Of a stretch of DNA of 64,000 nt, positions 25,158 through 34,147 are shown in pieces. The first letter of the stretch is position 1. Each line of letters opens with the position of its first letter. Source of the DNA: Adineta vaga (lineage: Eukaryota; Rotifera); the NCBI GenBank assembly GCA_021613535.1, contig CP075497.1, positions 1,798,001 to 1,862,000 of the forward strand. Direction: 5' to 3'. Made by a program: the position numbers and the translations under genes. The notes beneath the pieces were generated by a model. The model was not told where the DNA came from. It saw only the letters and a list, made by a program, of their open reading frames with translations, and ran no database searches.

Positions 25158-27632
25158 ATGTCAGCAACGGATTCTGATTATCTCATTCGAGATGGTTCAG
25201 CAGAAACAACATCAAAACCCAAATTAAAAAAGGTATTTTGTTTTCTTTTGATTTTCTTTCTTTGATTCATTTTCTTGATTTAGTTTCTTATTTTATCAAG
25301 CATATTTTTATTGGGTATTGCAATTGGAAGTATTCCTTCATTTATCTATTATTTTCGTCAATCAAAACCAAATCCGAATCCACCAACACCTTCTGTATGG
25401 AATTCAAGTGATTATCAATCAAATAGTGATTTTTATAATCAATTAGTAACGATTGAGAGTTTTAATCAAACTCATAATCTTCGTTTGGATCGTCTTTCGT
25501 CTCCATGTTTTCATCCGAAGACTGGCGAAAGTGTGATCTATCTTCGAAAACAATATCATATGCCTGATTTAAATGGATCAACAACAACATTACATTGGAA
25601 AAATTTACAAACAAATCAAACAATTCAATTAACTAAACCTATTTGGAATATTCATGATCAACAAGTTTGTCTATCAACTTTTTTCTTTATACTTATATTT
25701 CTTATCGATAATTTCTATAGTTTTATTGGATTGATGAAAAAACCATTATTTTCCTTTCAAATCGAGCATCATCTGGACTTGTACAAATATTTCAATTGAA
25801 TTTACCTGAGAATTTGATCAATCTTCGAGATTATCTTGAACCAATTCAAATAACTGATTATCCATTGGATATTAACAATTTACTTGTTAATCGACAAGGA
25901 ACACGTTTAGCATTTAGTTGTCAAGTTTATTCCAATCTTTCAATTGAAGAAACAAATATTCGAATGAAAACTGAAGCCAAAACTGGTGAAAATGTTTACA
26001 AATTCGATAAATTATTTATTCGTCATTGGGATGAATTTATGCTTGGTCGTCGCCATCATCCATTTCTTGTTTCACTTCAACGAAATGCCAGAAATGTCTT
26101 CGAATTCTCATCGAAACCCCAGGATGTTCTTTTTGGTATTGATAGTGATTCACCAACACGACCATTCGGTGATGGAAAAACACAATGGTCATTTAGTGCT
26201 AGTGGCAATTCGTTTGCTTTTACAAGACAACATGATGAAACAAGTGCAGTGGCATGGTCAACGAATTTAGATATTTATACAGTTGATTTGACAGCAATGA
26301 ATTTCGTTAGTATTTGTGTAACGTGTGATAATTTCGCTGCTGATACTGATCCAAGTTATTCACCGGTTGATGAACATGTCTTAGTTTATCGATCACAATC
26401 AGTTCCTGGTTATGAATCGGATCAATTTAAAATCAAATTGATTAATGGTGATTGTTTTATTTAGTTTTTTGTTGTTGAATTTTTGTTTATTTCACTTTTT
26501 TGTAGGTTCAAATCCTCGAATGACTTTAATGAATAATTGGGATCGTAGTATTCAAGGAATGACATGGTCAAATGATGGTCAAACACTTTTTCTTGAAATA
26601 GGTGAAGAAGGTGAAAATGTTATTTATAAATTCACAAATTTAACTTCATCATTATCAATTCCTCTTCGTCTTATCAATGATGGTACATCAAAAGATCTCA
26701 ATATTCATCCATTAAATTCCAATATGTTTGTTTATACTCATGATAGTATAACTCAACCTTTGAATATTTATCTTTTCACTTCACCAATTTCAATTCAAGC
26801 ATTAACAAATCATAATGATAACTTCTTATCCAAAGTTCGAATGAGTAAATTTGCTGAAAAATTCTCATTTCTCGGTGCCAAAAATGAAACTGTTTGGGGT
26901 TGGCATATTCCTCCTTTGAATGGTACAAATCAAAAAGCTCCATTAGCATTTCTTATCCATGGTGGTCCACAAAGTAGTTGGTATAATGCTTGGAGTTACC
27001 GATGGAATTATCAATCATTTTCATCACAAGGTTACGCTATCATTGCCATAAATTTTCATGGTTCGGATTCTTATGGACAAAACTTTACAGATAGCATCAT
27101 CGGTGAATATGGAACATTACCATTCGATGATTTAAAAATGGGTTTAACAGCTGCCTTGAAACAATTCAATTATATTGATGGTAATCGATCGATTGCATTA
27201 GGTGCAAGTTATGGTGGTTATATGATCAATTGGATTGCTGGTCATCCAGAATTGAGTCAACGTTTTCGTGCACTTGTTAATCATGATGGATTATTTGATT
27301 TGAGAGCAATGGCTTATTCTACTGAAGAATTATGGTTTGCTGAACATGATGTCGGTAATTTCACACAATATGATAATCCAAAAGCATATGAAAAATATAA
27401 TCCTGTTAATTATGTTGCTAATTGGACTCAACCAATGTTAGTTATTCATGGTGGTCATGATTATCGTGTACCAGATACTCAAGGTATTAGTACATTTACT
27501 GCATTACAACGACGTGGAATTCCAAGTCGATTATTATATTTACCGAATGAAAATCATTGGACAATGAATCCATTCAATTCACTTCTTTGGTATCGTGAAG
27601 TTCTCAATTGGATGAATCAATGGACAAGTTAA
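25158..27632 (+). CDS. Membrane-anchored S9 serine peptidase (DPP / acylaminoacyl-peptidase-like)
   Basis: Four exons (25158-25232, 25284-25664, 25721-26447, 26506-27632) give 769 residues. A short cytosolic N-terminus and one membrane segment (ILSSIFLLGIAIGSIPSFIY) make a type II membrane protein. A beta-propeller region follows with repeated strands ending in D/N-turns. The C-terminal alpha/beta hydrolase domain shows LAFLIHGGPQSSW (oxyanion region), GASYGGYM (nucleophile Ser), VIHGGHDYRVP (Asp) and PNENHW (His), so the catalytic triad is complete. S9 enzymes with this layout remove N-terminal dipeptides or acyl-amino acids from peptides; the soluble fungal DPP5 and acylaminoacyl peptidase are nearest by motif. 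Many NXS/T sites support an extracellular or luminal propeller. The last 20 or so nucleotides around the stop are repeated at about 28415-28440. Confidence 0.88.
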
Positions 27633-28574
27633 AAGAGACACAATTCTAGTTTTTTTCTTTCCGTATTTTAGATTAAAAAAACTCAATGAGAGAGAGAAAG
27701 AGAACTTTCAATTTTATTCAATAAAATTCATTTAAAATGATCATTTCTTTCACTTAAAAAAAAATCATCAGATTTTTTTGTTCATTCAAAATTCTTCTTC
27801 ATCTTCACATACCGATATTTAGTGCTGATCTTCGATCTTTAATTGTAAGTATAGTAATAACTAGTAATGTTCCAGATTTTGGTATTGTTGATATTCGATT
27901 GCTGTTATTCGTATTCTTCGATATGTTTGTACACAAAATCGATAAAGTTTAAAGACAGAATTTTTAGCAGTTAAACCAGTGTAAAATCTACTCCATTTTT
28001 TACGTCATTTTTTTATGTATTCGTCGGTTACTTACTGAGGGAGAAGAGAAAAGGCGAATAAAGTCATATTGAAGTGTCGAACGTTAAAACAATAGGTTTT
28101 CATTTATTAGAATAGGCATTGTACATTGTTTTGATTGTTGAACATTAGCATAAGTAATTGGATTCAGGCGGTAATGTGGTAAGACGAGTAACATCATTAT
28201 CACACTTTGCTATGAATATTTTCGTTTTCATAAACAATGAAAATTTTCTACAGTGAAAATAACTTTGCATAGAAAATTAAGGTCAGACAGTTTTATTGAG
28301 TTAGTAATGGAAGAAAATTATACCAGTAGTTCCACACATCGCGCAGAACATACTGCGTCTCCTATGAGAGATGAAGGTGCATCCCTGATCTGAGGGATAT
28401 CTGACATCACTCATAAATCAATGGACAAGTTAAAATAGACACTCGATATTTTAGTTTTACAGGAAAAAAACAAGATGTTCTGATTTTATTCTCGTAATTT
28501 CGTTCTAAAATGTATAAATATATACTTAGTATTAAATTACAATGACATGAGAATTATTTTTATTTTATTCGTTT
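27633..28574. other. Composite spacer: decayed ADP-ribosyltransferase fragment plus repeated peptidase 3' end
   Basis: About 27780-28015 is a degraded copy of the 3' part of the ankyrin/ART gene (compare 27918-28010 with 28900-28995: shared CGATATGTTTGT.CACA.AATCGATAA and CCATTTTTTAC). At 28415-28445 the sequence repeats the S9 peptidase stop region (AATCAATGGACAAGTTAAAA, also at 27613). Peptidase-end plus ART-end therefore occurs twice in tandem, the first unit dead. Between them, 28330-28413 resembles half of the inverted-repeat element at 35485-35656. Confidence 0.6.
28330..28413. mobile_element. Degenerate partial copy of the 35485-35656 inverted-repeat element
   Basis: Shares, in order, a CATCTCCC-like box (here GTCTCCTATGAGAGATGA), GGTGCATCCCTGATCTG, GGGATATCTGACATCACTC with the right half of the element at 35485-35656. 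The left terminal repeat is not preserved. Non-coding. Confidence 0.5.
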
Positions 28575-29645
28575 TTAAAATTCATCGTTCCATTTAAGTT
28601 GTCTTAAATGAATTTCGTAGGGTTGATTTGTTTCATCCATCTCTGTAACAATGAACAAACTTCCAGGAACAATTAAAACTTCTTCTTCATATTGATATTC
28701 AGATATTTTATCAATATCAAGTGCGGATTTTTTATCGAGTATTGTAAATATGATAACAACAGATAATCTTTCTGGTCTTGGTACTGATGGACAAGCGAAA
28801 CCTTTTGCAATTTTCCATGATTTTGATGTTGATTGAAATGATTTATTTGATAAAGCAATACCAATATGATATTGTTTGTAATCAGTTGGTGTAATTTCCA
28901 TTCCACGATATGTTTGTCCACAGAATCGATAAGGTTCAAAGGCAGAATTCATTGCAATTAAACCCGTATAATATCCAGTCCATTTTTTACATAATTTTTC
29001 ATAAACTTCTCGACGAGTTCCACTGGCCATTTCTGCATTTAAAAGTGAATAAAATTGACTTTGAGCTGTATAAGCTCGAAGTAAATAAATTGGATCATTT
29101 GTTTCTGAAGCTTGTTGAAAAAGATCTTTAACCAGTGCAGTTGATTTTTCTCGATCGTCGAGTAAAGCAAGAGCTTTATCAAGTTTTTTTATTGTTTTTT
29201 TAATTCCACGATCTTTCAAACAACCCCAATGTGTAGCACGAGAATAATATTCAGCTGAATTATCTTCAAAATTCCATTCAGGTTGTTCAACTGGATTATT
29301 ACTAAAACGTTGTTTTGTTGCTTCAGCTGATCGTGGAAAAAGTTGGGCAATTTCTTTAGTCTTTGCTTCATCCAACGGTGTACAACCATATCGATTGATT
29401 ATTCGTCGACATGCACCATATTCTAATAGCATTCGAACAATATCTGTATGTCCATTATACGAAGCTACATGAAGACATGTACTTCCATTAGGTTCTAAAC
29501 GATTGAGAAGTCTTAAAGGAGTTTGTGGTAATAAACGTTCGACTGTTGCTTTATCGCCATCTCGACAAGCAAAATATAAATCACTAACAATCATTACTGC
29601 CATTCTGCTCTTACGATTTGTACTCCTATGTGATTTTATATACAT
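28575..29645 (-). CDS. Ankyrin-repeat mono-ADP-ribosyltransferase (R-S-ExE type), copy 1
   Basis: One open exon, 356 residues if started at ATG 29645 (MAVMIVSDLYF at residue 15 is an alternative start). Residues about 20-105 hold two to three ankyrin repeats (NGSTCLHVASYNGHTDIVRM; YGCTPLDEAKTKEIAQLF). A charged linker follows. Residues about 190-350 form an ART domain of the arginine-specific (ARTC-like) fold: Arg247 in GQTYRGMEI, the Ser motif FQSTS at 270-274 and the catalytic ExE at Glu320/Glu322 in YEEEVLIVPG. All three motif elements are present, so NAD-dependent mono-ADP-ribosylation of a host protein is predicted. With no signal peptide it should act inside the cell, with the ankyrins choosing partners. 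It faces the hydrolase gene at 29974 across about 330 bp. A broken second copy lies at 37151-38131. Confidence 0.82.
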   Translation of the reverse strand: MYIKSHRSTNRKSRMAVMIVSDLYFACRDGDKATVERLLPQTPLRLLNRLEPNGSTCLHVASYNGHTDIVRMLLEYGACRRIINRYGCTPLDEAKTKEIAQLFPRSAEATKQRFSNNPVEQPEWNFEDNSAEYYSRATHWGCLKDRGIKKTIKKLDKALALLDDREKSTALVKDLFQQASETNDPIYLLRAYTAQSQFYSLLNAEMASGTRREVYEKLCKKWTGYYTGLIAMNSAFEPYRFCGQTYRGMEITPTDYKQYHIGIALSNKSFQSTSKSWKIAKGFACPSVPRPERLSVVIIFTILDKKSALDIDKISEYQYEEEVLIVPGSLFIVTEMDETNQPYEIHLRQLKWNDEF

Positions 29646-29973
29646 ATTTTTTTCTCTGTTGACATTAAGTATAGACGATTCTTTTTCTTTTATAAATCTT
29701 TCTATTCATGATTTTCGAAAATAGTCAAGATTCTAGCTCTTTTACCATTATAATTCTGTGCTATTAACATTACTTATACACACCAGGTGAGAAGATTTCA
29801 CTTCGTTATGTCTGAGTCTTTGATAGATGTCGTAGTTATATTGTATGTATCAATAGTGGTTTATTTATTCGTACATACAGATTGAGAGATGACTCATGTG
29901 TCATCATTCATAGATATATATATATATACATTCACTATGTAATAGCTTACTTAAGTTCTTTTTTCCAGAAAGA
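29646..29973. promoter_or_regulatory. Probable bidirectional promoter region of the ART / hydrolase cassette
   Basis: 328 bp separate two divergent starts. The same region, almost base for base, lies at 38132-38433 in the duplicated cassette; differences are a shorter TA run (about 29922 versus 38383) and a few substitutions. A pyrimidine-rich tract ending in CAG at about 29960-29968 immediately before the hydrolase ATG may be a splice-leader acceptor. No specific factor site is claimed. Confidence 0.45.
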
Positions 29974-30690
29974 ATGGCTACTGTAAATAATGGTCGTTTA
30001 TCGTCGGAAATCTTTGTTTTTCTTCATGGATTTACTCAAGATAGTAATGTAGGTGGTGGTGGTCAAATAGCAAAATATATTGCATCATTATTTGAAGTTT
30101 CAGTTGAACAACCAAATCTAAATCAACCATCATTCAATGAATTCTCTGTTTCAAATGCAATCGATGTAATCAATCGACTATACGATGAAAAACAGAACAA
30201 ACAAATGAATCTTATCGGTGCTAGTATGGGTAAGTTTTATTCTTTTCAAACTGCAAATTTGTCGAAGAGAATCTCATACTTAGGTGGTTATATTGCTGCA
30301 TGTTATGCAGAACGTTATCCTGATCGTGTCAAGAAATTATTCCTTCTTTGTCCAGCATTTGGTTTAGTTGCTCGATGGCGTGAATTTTTAACCGACGATG
30401 ATTTAGAAAAATGGAAATCATCCGGATCATATTCATACGATGGTCGACAATTACATTATTCATTCTTTAATGATATTAAAGAAAAACATTCACCTTATCC
30501 TCAAGTATCTTGTCCAACATCCATCGTACATGGAAAATCCGATCAAATCATACCAATTGAAGCGAGTCGAAAATTTATTCAAGAACAAAAAACCAAAGGA
30601 TTGATTAATCTTGTTGAAGTTGATGATGATCATTATCTAACAAAAAGTTTATCACAAATTATTCAGAGTGTTTCACAGTTTTTACTTTAA
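29974..30690 (+). CDS. YqiA-like alpha/beta hydrolase, copy 1
   Basis: Two exons joined across a 54-nt intron (30230-30283) give 220 residues. Splicing restores the nucleophile elbow LIGASMGGYIA (Ser in GxSxG). The other triad members are visible as Asp in IVHGKSDQIIP and His in VDDDHYL, and the oxyanion stretch is FVFLHGFTQDS. This matches small esterase-like proteins of the UPF0227/YqiA group; the substrate is unknown. No signal peptide, so probably cytosolic. The intron length is a multiple of three and has no stop, so retention would add 18 residues immediately after the nucleophile. The RING-YEATS gene begins 46 nt after this stop on the same strand, an operon-like spacing. Copy 2 is at 38434-39150. 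Confidence 0.8.
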   Translation: MATVNNGRLSSEIFVFLHGFTQDSNVGGGGQIAKYIASLFEVSVEQPNLNQPSFNEFSVSNAIDVINRLYDEKQNKQMNLIGASMGKFYSFQTANLSKRISYLGGYIAACYAERYPDRVKKLFLLCPAFGLVARWREFLTDDDLEKWKSSGSYSYDGRQLHYSFFNDIKEKHSPYPQVSCPTSIVHGKSDQIIPIEASRKFIQEQKTKGLINLVEVDDDHYLTKSLSQIIQSVSQFLL

Positions 30691-30736
30691 ATTAAATTTT
30701 TTTATTAAATAAACCTGCAATGTATTTTTGTTTTAG

Positions 30737-31468
30737 ATGAATAAAACTCTTTTAGAAACATATCGAGATTGCCCATTATGTTTAAAACTACTCTATGAAC
30801 CAGTTTCAACTTTATGTGGTCACACATTTTGTTTATTATGTCTTGAACGTTTTATAATTGCATCTGATTCGATATTAAAATGTCCTATATGTCGTGTTGA
30901 TTTAACTTATCTTCGTTCATGTTCAAATCAATTGAAAACAAATACAATTCTTCATAATCTTTTTCGTGAAATCTATGGAAATGAATATGAACTTCGACGA
31001 AATGAATTTGAAAATGAAAGAAAAAATATTATAAAGAAACGTTTAATTATTGGTAATACACATCAGTTATTACCATGTGATTATCATCATAAACAACATG
31101 AATGGAGTTTATTTATTAAATTTGAAAATGATGAAGAAAATCCTGATGAAATTAGTGAATATATTAAACAAATTCAAATTCATTTACATCCAACTTTTTC
31201 TCCATCACAAATTATTTTGGATAAACCACCATTTCGACTAACAAGAATTGGATGGTAGAAATAAAATGTTTTCTTGAAAGAGAAATTAGTTGTGAAGTTT
31301 TTGTTTAGGGGAGTTTTTACTGTTCAAATTTCAATTGAATTTCAAGGCAAATGGAATAAATCAGATTTAATAACAAATTGGTTTTTATCATTTACAAATA
31401 TGGGGAATCAAAAATCAATAGAAATTGGCTTTCAAAAATCTTCAAATAATTTATTCGATGAATCGTAA
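30737..31468 (+). CDS. RING finger - YEATS domain fusion protein, copy 1
   Basis: Two exons (30737-31254, 31309-31468) give 225 residues. Residues about 11-55 are a C3HC4 RING: CPLC, CGHTFCLLC, CPIC. Residues about 105-215 match a YEATS fold: the opening IIGNTHQLL, then HEWSLFIKF, QIQIHLHPTFSPSQIILDKP, and across the intron PPFRLTRIGWG then VFTVQISIEFQGKW. The segment KPPFRLT.iGWG.F is the family hallmark. YEATS domains bind acetylated or crotonylated histone lysines; RING domains recruit ubiquitin-conjugating enzymes. A chromatin-directed E3 ligase is a reasonable inference, untested. I know no described protein with this pair of domains. The unspliced frame ends at once (TGG TAG), so the intron is required for a whole YEATS domain. 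TTTTAG abuts the ATG. Confidence 0.8.
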
Positions 31469-33677
31469 TATTAGTTTTGTATATAAAATATATCTTTATT
31501 TTTCTTTGGTTGTTGTTGTTGTTGTTTAACAATGAAGATTTATTATAAATAAATTGAATTCAAATTTCATTTCGACGATATTTTTTGGTTTATTCAATAG
31601 AAATCAATGATGTATAAAAGATCAAATTATAGATTTTACCAAAATGAAACCCGTTTATCTTTATAAAACTTCATATAAATCATAAAGAATACAAATTTTA
31701 TCAGTGAGCGCGACATAATGACTGAAAGCTTATTTTATGCAAAGATATAGTTACAATAAATGTTTATATCCTTGAAATAGAACACATCGACTAGATTTGA
31801 GTACATATGAATGTATGAAAAGCTAGTAAAATAATACATATATTTGCTTTGACGGTGTGCAGTTGTGATTGTAGGTCTCAGTATCTTGCTTGAGCTTGTC
31901 GAATAGCTTCTTGATCACTGTTATGATATATTTTGAGTTTATCATTTAAGGCTTCAGCTTCTAATTCATATTTATTTTTCATTTTCTTGAATTTGTTGTT
32001 ATAAAATTTTTCGTTCTTTCTTAAAATCACCTTGTTGAGCCCTGGCATTCTTGTTCAACTTTTTCTACTCTTTAAGTGTAAATTCCACGATGACCTGGGA
32101 TTGACAATAAGAACTATCATTAGTACAGTTTTCTTTTAGTTATTGTTTTTTATTATCAGAATCTGTTTTGATGGCATCTAAAAAGCATATATCAATACTG
32201 TTAACATTCGTGTTGACCAGGAGGTTATGAAGAAGAAGAACATTCAAGTTTGATGGAGTACATTGAAAGTTATGGTATCTTCTTCTCGAATACTTTCATT
32301 TTGATGGCCAAGTATGAACTTCATATTTGATTAAGAGTCTACATAGTTCAGTTCAAGTTCACAATCACTCACTTTCTAACAGTTGTTGAATTAAATGGTG
32401 GTATAGCTGATGATGATTCAATTAATTCAATGAACTGTTCAAAGTAATCCAAATCCCATTTATTGTCAGCAATTAATTGTCAATAATCCATTTGATCGAA
32501 AAACACGACCATTTCGCATAATCTTCAAAATTCAGATCTTTCATTTTCAGTAGAACATGCTTCAGAACTAAATAAATCTGATGTACATATGTTTGGATTA
32601 TGGTAATCTAAAGAAAATATTAAACTGAAATTAAATATATTTATTTCACAACTTTTCTGCATTGTTCATCAAACAATTACAATAAAATGTTAAGATTTCC
32701 AATCACCTGTAAGAAAAATTTTGGTTCACATGAAAAAATTCAAACTACACAATAATGTTTGAAATCTAGAACAATTATTTTCACCAGGTAAATTATAATC
32801 AACAATATTTCTTATTATACGTATTCGTAAATTATCTTATAAAGAAAAAGTACTTGTATCGATTCAATATCATGAAAATCGACATCATTTCTACCCTATA
32901 ATAGTTAAAGATAATTACTTTTCGCTATTTCATAGGAAAAAACGATTATCTGAGCTATCTTTTGGAGATTTGAAACTAGTGAAGTAGGGAAAATCATAAA
33001 ATAATCGTCTGAAAATCTTTTAAACATTGATAAAGAGTATTTTCTAAAAGTCAATGTATTTTGTCTTTCATATTGAAAGTGATTTTTAAAAGTTCTTTTA
33101 GTTATCTTGCTCTTTTCTCTTAATTTTCGGACCATAAGGTACATTGATCTTCTTCAAATAGATATGGATCTTGTATTTATTAGAATTTCCTTTGATATGC
33201 TAATTAACTTGAACATTTCTCCAAAATTTCAAATGAAAAGAAAAACAATGAAGTTAAATCTTAATTTATTTCTAATACTTTTTCATACGATATATGGAAA
33301 TGTAAGATTTGAAGCTTTCACTTGAATTGAGACAAGTTTAACGGATAAGGATATTATCTTATTTTAAAATATTTCATTTGTCTATACTAATTAACTCAAG
33401 AAAAGCAATTAGCACAATCTCTTGAGGGTCAAATGTGAAATCTGATCGAGTTACTTGTTTCGTAAGTGAGAAAATTTGCTGAAGTATGAGAAAAGAGAGA
33501 GGGATATGTCCAGATTTCTAACTCTATGGTACAACATTCCTTTCGGATACTGTCTTACAAAAGTAAGTCTCAGATGATATTGAAAAGATTTATTTCTACT
33601 ATTTCTCAAACAAATTTTAGCACACTTCAGTATTTTTCTACAAAGATGATCAAACTCTATCTTTGACATTACTTTAG
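31469..33677. other. Spacer with decayed minus-strand gene remnants
   Basis: On the minus strand 31878-31980 reads MKNKYELEAEALNDKLKIYH...QAQARY stop, a helical, charged end of a protein. 32385-32480 reads LDYFEQFIELIESSSAIPPF. Intervening sequence has the same flavour but is broken by stops and frameshifts, so this looks like a dead gene of about 0.7 kb (31870-32580). The family is not recognised. The remaining part, 32600-33677, shows no convincing gene. Confidence 0.4.
31870..32580 (-). pseudogene. Unidentified coiled-coil-type gene remnant
   Basis: Coding-like minus-strand segments (YELEAEALNDKLKIYHNSDQ near 31900-31970 and WDLDYFEQFIELIESSSA near 32400-32460) alternate with in-frame stops and frame changes. 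Glu/Lys/Leu-rich text suggests a helical protein. No start can be chosen and no family is recognised. It lies between the two copies of the ART/hydrolase/RING-YEATS cassette. Confidence 0.35.
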
Positions 33678-34034
33678 ATGGGTACGGGAGTAAGTCGACA
33701 AACTGATGAAGAAGTAAATCTTTATAATATCATTCCAGATCCTTGTTGATTCGTTTTCTACATATATTAAAATATCAAGTGAGACAAATGTATCGAAGAA
33801 AAGATTTTTTATTATTTTTAATAAAATAGTTTAATTTTTTTTTAAGATATCTTCATCAATGAATGAATTATTTTTGAAAAAGCAGGAAAATTAGAGTCAC
33901 ATGTTCAATCGAACGCTTACTATGGACGTGATTCAAAAGCTATTCTTGGTTTAATATATCATCGTTCATACTTGAGCAGATTTTCAAATCAGAAAAATTT
34001 TGATCGTGAAAAATCAAAAACTAAAGAATGGTGA
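33678..34034 (+). CDS. Putative 72-aa protein with N-myristoylation-like start
   Basis: Exon 1 (33678-33744) begins MGTGVSRQTDEEVNLYNIIP. Exon 2 (33883-34034) continues GKLESHVQSNAYYGRDSKAI and ends REKSKTKEW stop. The two pieces join in frame through a 138-nt intron with GT..AG ends (GTTGATT...GAAAAAG), longer and weaker than neighbouring introns. Coding support is the clean open frames and balanced composition on both sides; no family is recognised. Gly2 and Ser6 fit an N-myristoylation signal, so membrane attachment is possible. It could instead be a remnant of a larger gene. TTTAG directly precedes the ATG. Confidence 0.35.
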
Positions 34035-34147
34035 GAAGCTGCAACAACAACTCAATTTTGAAGAATAAATAGACTTTTTAATAAAATGTAACAAAAGAAG
34101 ATATAATAAATTTAAAAAAATTAACGGAGAACAATAAAAACAATGGA

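Noticed and set aside
28575-29645. Ankyrin/ART gene as a bacterial-type toxin
   Set aside because: No secretion signal or delivery module; ankyrin fusion and genomic setting fit an intracellular host enzyme.
30737-31258. RING protein ending at the TAG after RIGWW
   Set aside because: A GT donor overlaps the stop and splicing to 31309 completes the YEATS domain; the short form is the unspliced reading.
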